Source: Streptococcus devriesei DSM 19639 (GTDB taxonomy: Bacteria; Bacillota; Bacilli; Lactobacillales; Streptococcaceae). From it: a stretch of 64,000 nucleotides of DNA. Location: assembly GCF_000423725.1 (NCBI RefSeq), contig NZ_KE384084.1:186001-250000 (forward strand), written 5' to 3'. Below are positions 28,157 to 37,499 of this stretch, in pieces; the stretch's first letter is position 1, and each line of letters starts with the position of its first letter. Made by a program: the position numbers and the translations under genes. The notes under the pieces were generated by a model. The model was not told where the DNA came from. It saw only the letters and a program-made list of their open reading frames with translations, and did no database searches.

Positions 28157-29704
28157 ATGGCTTTTGAAAGTTTAACAGAACGCCTTCAAGGTGTCTTTAA
28201 AAATTTACGCGGAAAGAGAAAACTCTCAGAAAAAGATGTTCAGGAAGTGACCAAAGAAATCCGTCTGGCGCTTCTTGAAGCTGACGTTGCTCTTCCGGTT
28301 GTAAAAGATTTTATCAAGCGTGTGCGTGAGCGTGCTATCGGACATGAGGTTATTGATACTCTTGATCCGTCACAGCAAATTATTAAAATTGTTGATGAAG
28401 AACTGACGGCGATTCTGGGATCTGAAACAGCTGAACTTGAAAAGTCTCCTAAGATTCCGACAATCATTATGATGGCCGGGCTTCAAGGGGCAGGTAAGAC
28501 CACCTTTGCCGGAAAGCTGGCTAATAAGCTGGCCAAAGAGGAAAATGCCCGGCCGCTGATGATTGCTGCCGATATTTACCGTCCGGCTGCCATTGACCAA
28601 TTGAAGACTATCGGTCAGCAAATTAATGTACCTGTTTTTGAAATGGGAACAGAGCATACAGCAGTTGAGATTGTAAGAGCAGGTTTGGCTCAGGCTAAAG
28701 AAAATCGCAATGACTATGTCTTAATTGATACGGCAGGGCGGCTGCAAATTGACGAAAAACTCATGGCTGAGCTTAGAGATGTCAAAGCCTTGGCTCAGCC
28801 CAATGAAATTCTCTTAGTTGTAGATAGCATGATCGGGCAGGAAGCCGCCAATGTCGCTCGAGAATTTAACAATCAGCTGGAAATTACCGGCCTTGTTTTA
28901 ACCAAGATTGATGGTGATACCCGCGGCGGTGCGGCGCTTTCTATCCGGCAAATTACCGGCAAACCGATTAAATTTACAGGTACCGGAGAAAAGATTACTG
29001 ACATTGAAACCTTCCATCCAGATCGGATGTCTTCGCGTATTCTGGGTATGGGAGACCTTCTGACCCTGATCGAAAAGGCCAGTCAGGACTATGACGAGCA
29101 AAAATCAGCAGAACTTGCTGAAAAAATGCGCGAAAACACCTTTGATTTCAATGATTTCATTGATCAGTTAGACCAAGTGCAAAATATGGGGCCGATGGAA
29201 GATATTCTTAAAATGATTCCAGGAATGGCTAATAATCCTGCACTTGCTAATGTTAAGGTTGATGAGCGTGACATTGCCAGAAAACGAGCTATGGTATCAT
29301 CAATGACCCCCGCTGAACGTGAAAACCCGGATCTTTTGACACCGAGCCGCCGCCGCCGCATCGCTGCGGGCTCTGGCAATACCTTTGTTGATGTCAACAA
29401 ATTCATCAAAGATTTCAACCAGGCTAAAAAAATGATGCAGGGCGTCTTGTCTGGTGATATGAATAAAATGATGAAGCAAATGGGGCTCAATCCTAATAAT
29501 ATGCCTAAAAATATGGATACGTCAGCTCTTGAAGGGATGATGGGCCAAGGCGGAATGCCTGATATGTCAGCTCTGGGCGGCAACATGGACATGAGTCAGA
29601 TGTTTGGCGGCGGCTTCAAAGGCAAAGTTGGTGAATTTGCTATGAAGCAATCTATGAAAAAAATGGCTAAGAAAATGAAGAAAGCCAAGAAAAGAAGAAG
29701 ATAA
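28157..29704 (+). CDS. ffh: Signal recognition particle protein Ffh
   Basis: GTPase of the signal recognition particle, targeting membrane and secreted proteins co-translationally. N domain, then the GTPase domain with G1 GLQGAGKTT (108-116), DTAGRL and TKIDGDTRGG, and a methionine-rich M domain (about 330-515) ending in a basic KKMAKKMKKAKKRRR. 515 residues, full length. AAGGAG precedes ATG. In S. mutans this operon (sat, secretion and acid tolerance) is linked to acid survival. Confidence 0.98.
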   Translation: MAFESLTERLQGVFKNLRGKRKLSEKDVQEVTKEIRLALLEADVALPVVKDFIKRVRERAIGHEVIDTLDPSQQIIKIVDEELTAILGSETAELEKSPKIPTIIMMAGLQGAGKTTFAGKLANKLAKEENARPLMIAADIYRPAAIDQLKTIGQQINVPVFEMGTEHTAVEIVRAGLAQAKENRNDYVLIDTAGRLQIDEKLMAELRDVKALAQPNEILLVVDSMIGQEAANVAREFNNQLEITGLVLTKIDGDTRGGAALSIRQITGKPIKFTGTGEKITDIETFHPDRMSSRILGMGDLLTLIEKASQDYDEQKSAELAEKMRENTFDFNDFIDQLDQVQNMGPMEDILKMIPGMANNPALANVKVDERDIARKRAMVSSMTPAERENPDLLTPSRRRRIAAGSGNTFVDVNKFIKDFNQAKKMMQGVLSGDMNKMMKQMGLNPNNMPKNMDTSALEGMMGQGGMPDMSALGGNMDMSQMFGGGFKGKVGEFAMKQSMKKMAKKMKKAKKRRR

Positions 29705-29773
29705 CAGACAAAACGATTCTTATGGCCTGAGAGTATCTTTGGCAAATTTTCTGCCATAATAGCTATTTTATAT

Positions 29774-29823
29774 AATTTCCGTTATAATAGACATTTCATG
29801 GAATTTCCGTTATAATAGACATT
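29774..29823 (+). promoter_or_regulatory. Tandemly duplicated promoter segment upstream of satD
   Basis: A 22-base unit containing CCGTTATAATAGACATT occurs twice (29774-29795 and 29802-29823), period 28. The tail of copy 1 supplies TAGACA (29788-29793), exactly 17 bases before the TATAAT of copy 2 (29811-29816), so the duplication itself builds a -35/-10 pair. A third TATAAT lies at 29771-29776. An internal promoter for satD and its neighbour is likely. Confidence 0.7.
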
Positions 29824-29836
29824 GTAAGGAGAAATT

Positions 29837-30517
29837 ATGATTTATATAGCGATTATTGGAGATATTATTTCTTCACGAGAAATAAAAGAGCGATCCGAGA
29901 GTCAAGAAAAGCTCCAGGCAATTTTAGATCAGGTTAATTCTCGGTACAAGGCTGTGCTGGAATCACCCTTTACCATAACGACGGGTGATGAATTTCAGGC
30001 TTTACTGCGTCCTAACACACGTATTTTTCAGATTATTGATGATATAGCGATGGGATTTCAGCCCTACCAAATCAGATTTGGAATTGGAGCAGGCAGCATG
30101 CTGACAGCAGTCAATCCTAAACAAAGTATCGGGTCAGACGGCCCGGCTTATTGGCATGCCAGAGCTGCTATTGATTATATCCATGATAAGAATGACTATG
30201 GCAGCAATCATTTGGCGATAGCCTTAGATGATCAATTTGCAGCCCGGCAAATTAATGCTGTTTTAGCTGCCTGTGAATTTATTAAGTCGAAATGGACCGC
30301 TACTCAGGCAGAGCTGCTTATCGGACTGCTGCACAAGGGAATTTATGAAGAAAAATTTTCTCATAAAGAGATGGCCGAGACACTTAATTTAAGCCCGAGC
30401 AGTTTTAACAAGCGTCTCAAATCAAGCGGTTTGAAAATCTACCTGAGAAACAAAAAGGCAGCTGTCGATTTATTGCTGAATGCTATTGAAGCTGAAGGGG
30501 AGGCGGCAGATGATTAA
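29837..30517 (+). CDS. satD: SatD family protein
   Basis: 226 residues, matching the SatD family named from the S. mutans sat operon: MIYIAIIGDIISSREI at the start, FTITTGDEFQALLRP, and RFGIGAGSMLTAVNP in the first half, and a C-terminal helix-turn-helix-like stretch (SHKEMAETLNLSPSSFNKRL, about 178-197). Molecular function is unknown; the first half resembles a nucleotide cyclase-like fold only loosely. AAGGAG precedes ATG. Overlaps the next gene by 8 bases. Transcribed both from the ffh side and probably from its own promoter. Confidence 0.82.
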   Translation: MIYIAIIGDIISSREIKERSESQEKLQAILDQVNSRYKAVLESPFTITTGDEFQALLRPNTRIFQIIDDIAMGFQPYQIRFGIGAGSMLTAVNPKQSIGSDGPAYWHARAAIDYIHDKNDYGSNHLAIALDDQFAARQINAVLAACEFIKSKWTATQAELLIGLLHKGIYEEKFSHKEMAETLNLSPSSFNKRLKSSGLKIYLRNKKAAVDLLLNAIEAEGEAADD

Positions 30518-31241
30518 TTTAAATCTTGTATCACATTTTCTGTCGCATAACCCTGTGCTGACATTACTTTTCATCGCTCATTTTCTAGCTGATTTTCAAT
30601 GGCAAAGTCAAAAAATGGCGGATTTAAAGTCTCAGAATTGGCAGTATTTGTTCAAGCATCTTTGCATCGTTGCCCTGCCTTTGCTTTTTATCAGTCTGTC
30701 TATTCCTCATACCTTTGGTCTGGTATTGCTGGTTTTTGCCAGTCACGCAGTGATTGACAGCGCTAAATTCCTGCTTTATCCTTTTTACCATAAACGGCAG
30801 TTAGATAAGATTGTTTTTCTTCTTGATCAGGCTCTTCATCTTCTTATGATAACAATGCTCTATCTTTTGAGTGAACCAATCACTGTAAGATGGCTCAGTG
30901 ATGCTCAGTACAGTCTTAAGTTAATTTTGTTTGTGGTTCTGATTACCAAACCAGTCAATATCATCTTTAAGCTGTTTTTCAGCAAATATCAGGTCAAAAA
31001 CCTCAATGATGATGAAACTATCACAGGTGCAGGAGCAACCATCGGACTGCTGGAGCGCTTAATTATGGGAATATTTCTCCTGTTTGGCCAGTTTGCCTCT
31101 ATTGGTTTGGTTTTTACAGCCAAATCCATTGCGCGTTATGATAAAATTTCTAAAAATCAGGCTTTTGCAGAATACTACCTCATAGGCTCTCTTTTCAGTA
31201 TTATCAGCCTTTTGGCAGTATATACCCTTTGCTTAATATGA
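30510..31241 (+). CDS. DUF3307 family membrane protein (satE position)
   Basis: 243 residues with about six hydrophobic segments. The N-terminal LLFIAHFLADFQWQSQKMAD is the DUF3307 signature (aspartate-rich first helix), followed by FASHAVIDSAKF. Start is ATG 30510, 6 bases after GGGGAGG, giving an 8-base overlap with satD. SatD-DUF3307 pairs occur widely, so the two probably act together; function unknown. It holds the place of satE of S. mutans. A terminator follows. Confidence 0.82.
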   Translation: MINLNLVSHFLSHNPVLTLLFIAHFLADFQWQSQKMADLKSQNWQYLFKHLCIVALPLLFISLSIPHTFGLVLLVFASHAVIDSAKFLLYPFYHKRQLDKIVFLLDQALHLLMITMLYLLSEPITVRWLSDAQYSLKLILFVVLITKPVNIIFKLFFSKYQVKNLNDDETITGAGATIGLLERLIMGIFLLFGQFASIGLVFTAKSIARYDKISKNQAFAEYYLIGSLFSIISLLAVYTLCLI

Positions 31242-31242
31242 T

Positions 31243-31278
31243 AAAAAGATTTCTATCCCTATCGGTAGAAATCTTTTT
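31243..31278 (+). terminator. Terminator of the sat operon
   Basis: AAAAAGATTTCTA pairs with TAGAAATCTTTTT around a short loop (TCCCTATCGG), with a T run. Confidence 0.88.
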
Positions 31279-31336
31279 GATTGCTGTTTAGGAAATACCC
31301 GCTCGAATACGAATAGTAGTAGTGGAGGTAAACATT

Positions 31337-32017
31337 ATGTATAGCATTGAATTTACAAAAGAAGCCCTGCTGCCGCGAGAACGCCTGCTGACTTACGGCC
31401 CTGAAAGCCTCAGTAACCAAGAACTACTGGCTATTATACTGAGGACCGGCACTCGCAAAGACCATGTTTTAAATTTATCCAATAACATTTTAGAGCGTTT
31501 AGACAGCATAGCTGATTTTCGTACCTTATCAATAGAAGAACTGCAGACGATTGCCGGAATCAGTCAATTAAAATCTATAGAAATCAAGGCTATTCTAGAA
31601 TTTTCTAAGAGAATCAATCAGTCAGAGTATAGTTTTAAAGAACGAATTTTAAGCAGTGAACGCTTAGCAAAAGTCATGATGGCTGAACTAGGTGATAAGA
31701 GACAGGAGCATCTGGTTGCCATTTATCTTGATACGCAGAACCGTATTATCAAAAAGAAAATCATCTTTATCGGCAGTGTCCGGCGTTCTGTTGCTGAACC
31801 CAGAGAAATTCTGCACTATGCTTGTAAAAGTATGGCAACCTCGCTTATTGTCGTTCATAATCATCCTTCAGGTTCAACCTACCCCAGTGAAAATGACTTG
31901 GCGTTTACAGAAAAAATAAAACGATCCTGTGATGATTTAGGAATCGTTTTTTTGGATCATATTATAGTCGGGAAAAAAGAATATTACAGCTTTCGTGAGG
32001 AAACAGATCTTATCTAA
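31337..32017 (+). CDS. radC: RadC family JAMM protein
   Basis: 226 residues. N-terminal helix-hairpin-helix region ([17 protein letters not shown] and [18 protein letters not shown]) and a C-terminal JAMM metalloprotease-like fold with H174, H176 and D187 in [14 protein letters not shown]. The historical DNA-repair role is doubtful; the biochemical function is unknown. Start chosen at ATG 31337 after GGAGGT. It converges on the amidotransferase gene with only two bases between stop codons. Confidence 0.93.
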   Translation: MYSIEFTKEALLPRERLLTYGPESLSNQELLAIILRTGTRKDHVLNLSNNILERLDSIADFRTLSIEELQTIAGISQLKSIEIKAILEFSKRINQSEYSFKERILSSERLAKVMMAELGDKRQEHLVAIYLDTQNRIIKKKIIFIGSVRRSVAEPREILHYACKSMATSLIVVHNHPSGSTYPSENDLAFTEKIKRSCDDLGIVFLDHIIVGKKEYYSFREETDLI

Positions 32018-32019
32018 AG

Positions 32020-32721
32020 TTAAAGTTCTTTGACAACATATTCAAACAGTTTTTGATCTTCTTCTCGTGACTCAAACAGTAATTCGGGATGCCATTGAAC
32101 CCCCAAAAAAGTAATATCGGGATTAGTCGACATCACTGCTTCGATGGTATCATCAGCAGGATCATAGGCAATAATTTCTAAGTCATCGGCCAGCCGCTTG
32201 ATACTCTGGTGGTGAAACGAATTAATCAAAGTAGAAGTACCATAAATTTTTTCCAAAGCGGTATCCGTCTTTACCAGCATATTTTGACTGAGATAATCAC
32301 TAGGCTCATCCTGCCAGTGGTGTTCAATGTCTTGATTAAGTGTTCCGCCCAAAGCAATATTCATCAGCTGCGTGCCCCTGCAGACAGAAAAAATGGGTTT
32401 TTCCTGCTTAATGGCTTCTTCAACCAGGGCAAATTCAAACAAATCACGCGCCAGATAAAAATCGTCATCACTGGTATCCTTCTCTTCTCCGTAAAAAACA
32501 GGATCAACATTTTGACCGCCTGTTAAAATGAGTTTATCAACCATGGAAACATAGGATGCAGCAAATTCCGGCTCACTGACAGGAATAACAAGCGGAAGGC
32601 CGCCGGCCTCCTGTACTCCTTTGACATAGCCGGATGGTGTATAGGACCACAGTATATCAGGAAATTTTGCATGCGGCCTTTCATTGCCTGATATACCAAT
32701 AATAGGTCTGGATTTGGTCAT
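32020..32721 (-). CDS. Class I glutamine amidotransferase-like hydrolase (peptidase C26)
   Basis: 233 residues of the gamma-glutamyl-GABA hydrolase/PuuD family: nucleophile Cys114 in FSVCRGTQLMNIALGG and the His-Glu pair in LGVQWHPELL, with KLILTGGQNVDP as the oxyanion strand. Likely hydrolyses a gamma-glutamyl amide; substrate not predictable. Lies 17 bases after rex on the minus strand and is probably co-transcribed with it. The link to redox control is unclear. Confidence 0.88.
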   Translation of the reverse strand: MTKSRPIIGISGNERPHAKFPDILWSYTPSGYVKGVQEAGGLPLVIPVSEPEFAASYVSMVDKLILTGGQNVDPVFYGEEKDTSDDDFYLARDLFEFALVEEAIKQEKPIFSVCRGTQLMNIALGGTLNQDIEHHWQDEPSDYLSQNMLVKTDTALEKIYGTSTLINSFHHQSIKRLADDLEIIAYDPADDTIEAVMSTNPDITFLGVQWHPELLFESREEDQKLFEYVVKEL

Positions 32722-32738
32722 AGACCCTCCTTACTTTA

Positions 32739-33392
32739 TCATTTCTTAGAGTTTTTTTCTTGATTCATAAAATATAATAGCGTCTGTAATTCGCTGGTTA
32801 AATCAACATATTGAGCGACGACTCCTTTTGGAAGTGACAGATGAACCGGTGAAAAACATAAAATTCCTTTAATACCAGCTTCAACCAAAGTGTCAGCAAC
32901 CTCCTGAGCCTTGCTGCTGGGAACAGTCAAAATAGCTGTTTTAACATCTGTTCCAACCAGTTTCTCCTTAATGCTGGAAATACCATAAATAGGGACACCG
33001 TCATCTGTGAGCTGACCGACCTGCTCATTATCGTCAGTATCAAAAGCCATAGCAATTTTCATTTTATTGCGCTCGTGAAAGCGGTAGTGGAGAAGAGCAC
33101 GGCCGATATTGCCGACGCCGACAAGCAGTACATTAGTTGTAGAAGTGTCATTGAGAATATCTGCAAAAAAATTCATTAGTTTTTTGACATCATAGCCAAA
33201 ACCGCGACGTCCCAGCTCACCAAAATAAGAAAAATCACGGCGAACTGTCGCTGAATCAATGCCAATTGCTTCAGCGATCTGCTTAGAACTTGCCTTTTCG
33301 ATATTTTCTGAATGAAATCGTTTAAAAATACGATAATAAAGGGATAGGCGTTTAGCTGTCGCTTTAGGAATAGATTTGTCAAAAGTAACCAT
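32739..33392 (-). CDS. rex: Redox-sensing transcriptional repressor Rex
   Basis: Represses fermentation and NADH-oxidation genes when NADH is low. Winged helix at the N-terminus ([32 protein letters not shown]) and a Rossmann domain with GVGNIG (92-97). 217 residues, normal. Only a single possible half-site (TTGTGAAAATT) lies upstream, not a convincing Rex box. Confidence 0.96.
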   Translation of the reverse strand: MVTFDKSIPKATAKRLSLYYRIFKRFHSENIEKASSKQIAEAIGIDSATVRRDFSYFGELGRRGFGYDVKKLMNFFADILNDTSTTNVLLVGVGNIGRALLHYRFHERNKMKIAMAFDTDDNEQVGQLTDDGVPIYGISSIKEKLVGTDVKTAILTVPSSKAQEVADTLVEAGIKGILCFSPVHLSLPKGVVAQYVDLTSELQTLLYFMNQEKNSKK

Positions 33393-33513
33393 ACTTGTCT
33401 CCTTTGCTGTGTAATACTATTTTAAAAAAAGATTGTGAAAATTGCAACATCTTTTCTTTGAACTCAACATAAGTTTTTCTTATAAAGGGGCTTTAATTTT
33501 ACTTATACACATA

Positions 33514-33562
33514 AAAAGAAGGGGGCCGAAACTCCGAAATGCTATCGAAGTTTCAGCCCGCC
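33514..33562 (-). terminator. Terminator of prs-cysteine desulfurase-DUF1831 operon
   Basis: Read on the minus strand, GGGCTGAAACTTCGA pairs with TCGGAGTTTCGGCCC (a few wobbles), followed by CTTCTTTTT. The remainder of the 33.4-33.6 kb gap shows nothing recognisable. Confidence 0.82.
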
Positions 33563-33628
33563 CTCTCCCTTGTGTTTTATTAAAAATATTTTCTCAACAG
33601 GCAGCAGAAGTGCTGCGCTGAAATCAGC

Positions 33629-33976
33629 TTAATTTTCTGTTTTCTCAAAGATGTCACGCTCAGCCAAGCTGTCCATTAAGAAATAAAACTTGTCCTGAAT
33701 CATTTTGTTGTCTTCTGATTTAAAGATATTGACTGTGCGAAGTCCGGATTTGTCTGTGATGGTCAGTTTAAAGCCAGTCAGATCTTTATTAATTGTAATC
33801 TTCAGTGAAAAGCCGTCACCGCTGTTGGGGATTTTTTCCAAAAGACGGCTGAGCTCGTAATTCCCCAGTTTATTTTGCGTGAAAGTTGTGTCCCGCAGAG
33901 TAAATTTTTTTACTTTGGGACTGATGGTGTAACTGTATTTACAGTCGGGTAAATTTACTGTTTTTTCAAAAGCCAT
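33629..33976 (-). CDS. DUF1831 family protein
   Basis: 115 residues, soluble, matching the DUF1831 family (MAFEKTVNLPDCKYSYTISP; FYFLMDSLAERDIF). It sits one base after the cysteine desulfurase stop on the minus strand, an arrangement conserved in lactobacilli and streptococci, so a role in sulfur transfer or persulfide handling is possible by context. There are no catalytic motifs and only one cysteine is visible. Function unknown. Confidence 0.82.
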   Translation of the reverse strand: MAFEKTVNLPDCKYSYTISPKVKKFTLRDTTFTQNKLGNYELSRLLEKIPNSGDGFSLKITINKDLTGFKLTITDKSGLRTVNIFKSEDNKMIQDKFYFLMDSLAERDIFEKTEN

Positions 33977-33977
33977 T

Positions 33978-35093
33978 TTATTTTCCTACAATCTCCTTTA
34001 TTTTTGCAGCCAGCGCTTGGGCCTCATCCGGTTGGTTCAAATCTGAAAAACTGATGCGAACAGATTCCTGCAGACGATGAGAATCCGAGCCATATTTCGC
34101 TGCCAAGACGTGACTAGGGTCAACCGTGCCGGCCGTGCAGGCAGAACCGGTTGAAATCGCAAAGCCGGCTAAATCCAGCTGAGTGAGCAGAATCCCGTTA
34201 TTATAATTAGGGAATCCGATATTAATCACATAAGGCAGGGCATCCTCATTAGAATTAAGATAGTAATCAAGACCTTCCAAGCTCTCTAGAAATCTCTTTC
34301 TGAGCTTAGTGACATGCTCCAAATGTTCTTTTTGATGAGCCTGAGCATCAGTCAAAGCCTGTGTCAGGCCGGCAATGCCGATAAGATTTTCTGTACTGGC
34401 TCGGCGTTTTTCTTCCTGTTCGCCCCCATGAAGAAGACTGTCAAAATGAATATCATTAGCATAGAGAAGCCCAACTCCTTTAGGGCCGTGAAATTTATGG
34501 GCGGAAGCTGACAAGAAATCAACGCTTAACTCTTTGGGATGAATAGGAACCTTACCTACAGCTTGAACAGCATCAACGTGAAAGGCCGCTTGATGATCCT
34601 TAAGAAGATACCCAATCTCTTTGATTGGCAGCGCATCTCCTGTTTCATTGTTGGCAAACATAACAGATACTAAAATAGTGTCTTCGCGCAGAGCCTTTCT
34701 GACTTGCTGAGCAGAAATACGGCCGTTGATAGGATTCAAATAAGTTACTTCAAAACCAAGACGCTTTTCTAAATAATGAAGACTGTTTAAAACAGAATGA
34801 TGTTCAATAGCCGTTGAAATAATGTGCTTTCCCTGGGCTTGATGGGCAAGCGCATAGCCTTTAAGGGCAGTATTGTTGCTTTCCGTCCCGCCGGAAGTAA
34901 AAATAATATTTCTTGATGGAACGTCAAACACTTGAGCAACGCTCTGCCGGCATTCTCTTAACAGTTTGCTGGCAGCCCTGCCGTAAGAATGAATGCTGGA
35001 AGGATTGCCAAAAGTATCAGTCATCACTTCAGTCATTGCCTGAGCAGCAGAAGGGGTCAGGGGGGTTGTTGCGGCATTGTCAAAATAAATCAC
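33978..35093 (-). CDS. Cysteine desulfurase
   Basis: PLP enzyme releasing sulfur from cysteine (NifS/IscS family). PLP lysine K200 in SASAHKFHGPKG, catalytic Cys319 in STGSACTAG, and AIEHHSVLNS, HVDAVQAVG are conserved. 371 residues. The short loop around the Cys, with its position before the C-terminal helix, fits the group I (IscS-like) form. No iscU or thiI is adjacent; partner may be DUF1831. Three bases separate it from prs. Confidence 0.93.
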   Translation of the reverse strand: MIYFDNAATTPLTPSAAQAMTEVMTDTFGNPSSIHSYGRAASKLLRECRQSVAQVFDVPSRNIIFTSGGTESNNTALKGYALAHQAQGKHIISTAIEHHSVLNSLHYLEKRLGFEVTYLNPINGRISAQQVRKALREDTILVSVMFANNETGDALPIKEIGYLLKDHQAAFHVDAVQAVGKVPIHPKELSVDFLSASAHKFHGPKGVGLLYANDIHFDSLLHGGEQEEKRRASTENLIGIAGLTQALTDAQAHQKEHLEHVTKLRKRFLESLEGLDYYLNSNEDALPYVINIGFPNYNNGILLTQLDLAGFAISTGSACTAGTVDPSHVLAAKYGSDSHRLQESVRISFSDLNQPDEAQALAAKIKEIVGK

Positions 35094-35096
35094 GTT

Positions 35097-36077
35097 TTAG
35101 GATTCATCTCCTTTACGATCATAAGCGAACAACGGACTGACAGGCCGTCTTTCGTGGATACGAATAATAGCATCTGCAATCAGTTCGCTGGCAGAAAGGT
35201 AATGTAAATTATCAGGTAGTTTCTGATTCGTGTAGACAGAGTCTGTAATCAAAATATCTTTAATCGGGGCAGCCTGCAGAATTTCTGTGGCTCCGCTGGC
35301 AAATAATCCATGGCTGGCAACGGCATAGATTTCAGTAGCGCCTCCGCGTTCAACAATTTTGGCAGACTCTGCAAATGTTTTTCCGGTATTAAGGATATCA
35401 TCAATAAGAATGGCTTTCTTGCCGGCGACTTCACCGATAATATAGCCTTCCTCACGCGAAGAATCATCATCTTGGGCGTAATCAATGATAGCAATCGGAG
35501 CATCTAAATACTGAGCTAAACTGCGGGCACGCTTGATGCCTGAATTTTTAGGGCTTACAACCACAACATCCTCACCATACAAGCCCAATTTAATGTAGTG
35601 CTCAGCAAACAAAGGAGTAGTAAACAGATTATCAACCGGAATATCAAAGAAGCCCTGTACTTGGACAGCATGCAAATCTAAAGTCAGAACACGGTCAACT
35701 CCAGCCTTAACCAGCATATTGGCTACTAATTTAGCTGTTATTGGTTCGCGGGCAGCAGCAATGCGATCCTGACGTGAGTAGCCGAAATAAGGGATAACAA
35801 CATTGACACTGTTGGCACTGGCACGTTTGCAGGCATCTACCATAATCAAGAGTTCCCAGAGGTGGTCATTCACAGGATAATTAGTCGATTGAATGACATA
35901 AATATCATCTCCCCGGACACTTTCTTCGATGTTAATCATAATTTCCCCGTCAGAAAATTTGCGAGAAGATAATTTCCCTAACGGTAGCCCGGCAGCCTTA
36001 GCTATTTTTTCGGCAATGTCGGTGTTTGACGTTAAAGAAAACAGTTTAATTTGTTTGTCGGCGTAACGTTCTGCCAT
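35097..36077 (-). CDS. prs: Ribose-phosphate pyrophosphokinase
   Basis: Makes PRPP from ribose-5-phosphate and [12 protein letters not shown] and [20 protein letters not shown] are conserved catalytic segments. The PRPP loop reads [17 protein letters not shown], which departs from the canonical DDIIDTAGT/DDMIDTGGT. This suggests it is the second, divergent Prs carried by many streptococci rather than the principal one. 326 residues. Heads an operon with the cysteine desulfurase and DUF1831. Confidence 0.93.
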   Translation of the reverse strand: MAERYADKQIKLFSLTSNTDIAEKIAKAAGLPLGKLSSRKFSDGEIMINIEESVRGDDIYVIQSTNYPVNDHLWELLIMVDACKRASANSVNVVIPYFGYSRQDRIAAAREPITAKLVANMLVKAGVDRVLTLDLHAVQVQGFFDIPVDNLFTTPLFAEHYIKLGLYGEDVVVVSPKNSGIKRARSLAQYLDAPIAIIDYAQDDDSSREEGYIIGEVAGKKAILIDDILNTGKTFAESAKIVERGGATEIYAVASHGLFASGATEILQAAPIKDILITDSVYTNQKLPDNLHYLSASELIADAIIRIHERRPVSPLFAYDRKGDES

Positions 36078-36168
36078 GGTATTTTGGTGCTCCTTTACAT
36101 TAGTATCTTTATTTTACCAAATATTATAAGAAATTTCAGGTGATTTTAATATTTTCTGCTTTTGACCT

Positions 36169-36738
36169 TTAATTTTTACGCAGTGTCTGACTAAAGCGAG
36201 CCACTTTGCTTTTGGCGTATTTAAATTCAATACGGTTCGTTTTAAGAAAAGCATGAAAATCTGCCTGCCCCTTTTGCGCTTCGGAAACCTCTAATTCAAG
36301 TTCATAGTCTTCAATGCCTGCATAACGATTGTAATCTAAAGCCATCAGACCGATTTTAGTAGCAATTTCACGGCGTACTGTCGTTAAACTTCCAAGAACT
36401 CTCAAATCATCTAAATTGATACCAGCCTGAGAGATTAGCTGTCTAATTTCGATATCCGGCAGTTGTACATTGTGGATTATTTTTTGGGCTTCATCCAGCA
36501 GCAGTGCATGATTGTATTCCAAATTACCAACTTTTTGAGGCACTTTGAGGGTTAGCTCGGACTTATCGGCAAAGGTTCTGATGCGCAGTGACATTTTATT
36601 AGCTTTTAAATCAAAATGATCCGTATCAAAATAATAGTTGGTCTGTGTAACTGCCTCAATCTGCGGCATTTGCTCTTTGATTCGGTTAAATTCTTCTTTG
36701 GTCAGCAGCGTTTTATATTCAATTTCAAGATGATTCAT
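36169..36738 (-). CDS. CYTH domain protein (triphosphate tunnel metalloenzyme family)
   Basis: 189 residues. The defining EIEYKTLL (ExExK) is at the N-terminus, followed by RIRTFADKSELTLKVP and ELELEVSEA. The family hydrolyses inorganic triphosphate or thiamine triphosphate inside a beta-barrel. ATG 36738 follows AAAGGA. It is divergent from the relQ operon and shares its promoter region; this head-to-head pairing with a small alarmone synthetase is conserved in Firmicutes, which hints at a nucleotide-related role. Substrate unknown. Confidence 0.88.
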   Translation of the reverse strand: MNHLEIEYKTLLTKEEFNRIKEQMPQIEAVTQTNYYFDTDHFDLKANKMSLRIRTFADKSELTLKVPQKVGNLEYNHALLLDEAQKIIHNVQLPDIEIRQLISQAGINLDDLRVLGSLTTVRREIATKIGLMALDYNRYAGIEDYELELEVSEAQKGQADFHAFLKTNRIEFKYAKSKVARFSQTLRKN

Positions 36739-36764
36739 TCTTTTTTCCTTTGTTAAGCTGATTA

Positions 36765-36773
36765 TGGTATAAT
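36765..36773 (+). promoter_or_regulatory. Extended -10 promoter of the relQ operon
   Basis: TGGTATAAT, an extended -10, about 60 bases before the relQ start. No clear -35. Confidence 0.55.
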
Positions 36774-36833
36774 AAGATATTAGTTTAATTCTATAAAAAA
36801 GTCTTATTTTTGACAAGAAAGGGGGTAAAGTTT

Positions 36834-37499
36834 GTGGACTGGGAAGAATTTCTGGACCCTTATATCCAAGCAGTAGGAGAATTAAAAATTAAATTCAGGG
36901 GAATTCGCAAACAGTTTCGTAAGCAAAACCGCCATTCGCCAATTGAATTTGTAACCGGTCGTGTAAAACCGATTGAGAGCATCAAGGCAAAAATGACTTT
37001 GCGGGGAATCAAGAGAGAAAATCTCGCTCAGGATATGCAGGATATTGCAGGCCTGCGAATCATGGTTCAGTTTGTTGATGACGTCGATGATGTCCTGGAG
37101 CTTCTGCGGCAGCGCAAGGATATGAAAATTGTGCAGGAGAGAGATTATATCAATAATTTAAAGTCCAGCGGCTATCGGTCCTACCATGTTGTGATTGAGT
37201 ATCCAGTTGATACAATCAGCGGTCAAAAAATCATTCTCGCTGAAATTCAAATCAGAACACTGGCTATGAATTTTTGGGCGACTATAGAACATTCCCTTAA
37301 TTATAAATACCGCGGAGAATTTCCGGACGATATCAAAAAGCGTTTGGAGCTGACTGCCAAAATAGCTTTTCAGCTGGATGAGGAGATGCGGCAGATTCGC
37401 GATGATATTAAAGAAGCTCAGCTATTATTTGATGCGGAAAAAAGAAAACTAAATGATGGTGTAGGAAATAGTGATGACACAGATGAACTTTACCGATAA
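36834..37499 (+). CDS. relQ: Small alarmone synthetase RelQ
   Basis: GTP/GDP pyrophosphokinase making (p)ppGpp; it has the synthetase domain only, no HD hydrolase or regulatory domains. Conserved segments are [36 protein letters not shown] and [17 protein letters not shown]. 221 residues from a GTG start at 36834 ([10 protein letters not shown]...), placed 8 bases after AGGGGG; the frame is open upstream but the family begins here. Overlaps nadK, forming the conserved relQ-nadK-rluA-pta operon. Confidence 0.95.
   Translation: MDWEEFLDPYIQAVGELKIKFRGIRKQFRKQNRHSPIEFVTGRVKPIESIKAKMTLRGIKRENLAQDMQDIAGLRIMVQFVDDVDDVLELLRQRKDMKIVQERDYINNLKSSGYRSYHVVIEYPVDTISGQKIILAEIQIRTLAMNFWATIEHSLNYKYRGEFPDDIKKRLELTAKIAFQLDEEMRQIRDDIKEAQLLFDAEKRKLNDGVGNSDDTDELYR

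Noticed and set aside
33393..33450. Rex box upstream of rex (TTGTGAAAATT)
   Set aside because: Only one half of the palindrome is present; the other half does not match TTCACAA.
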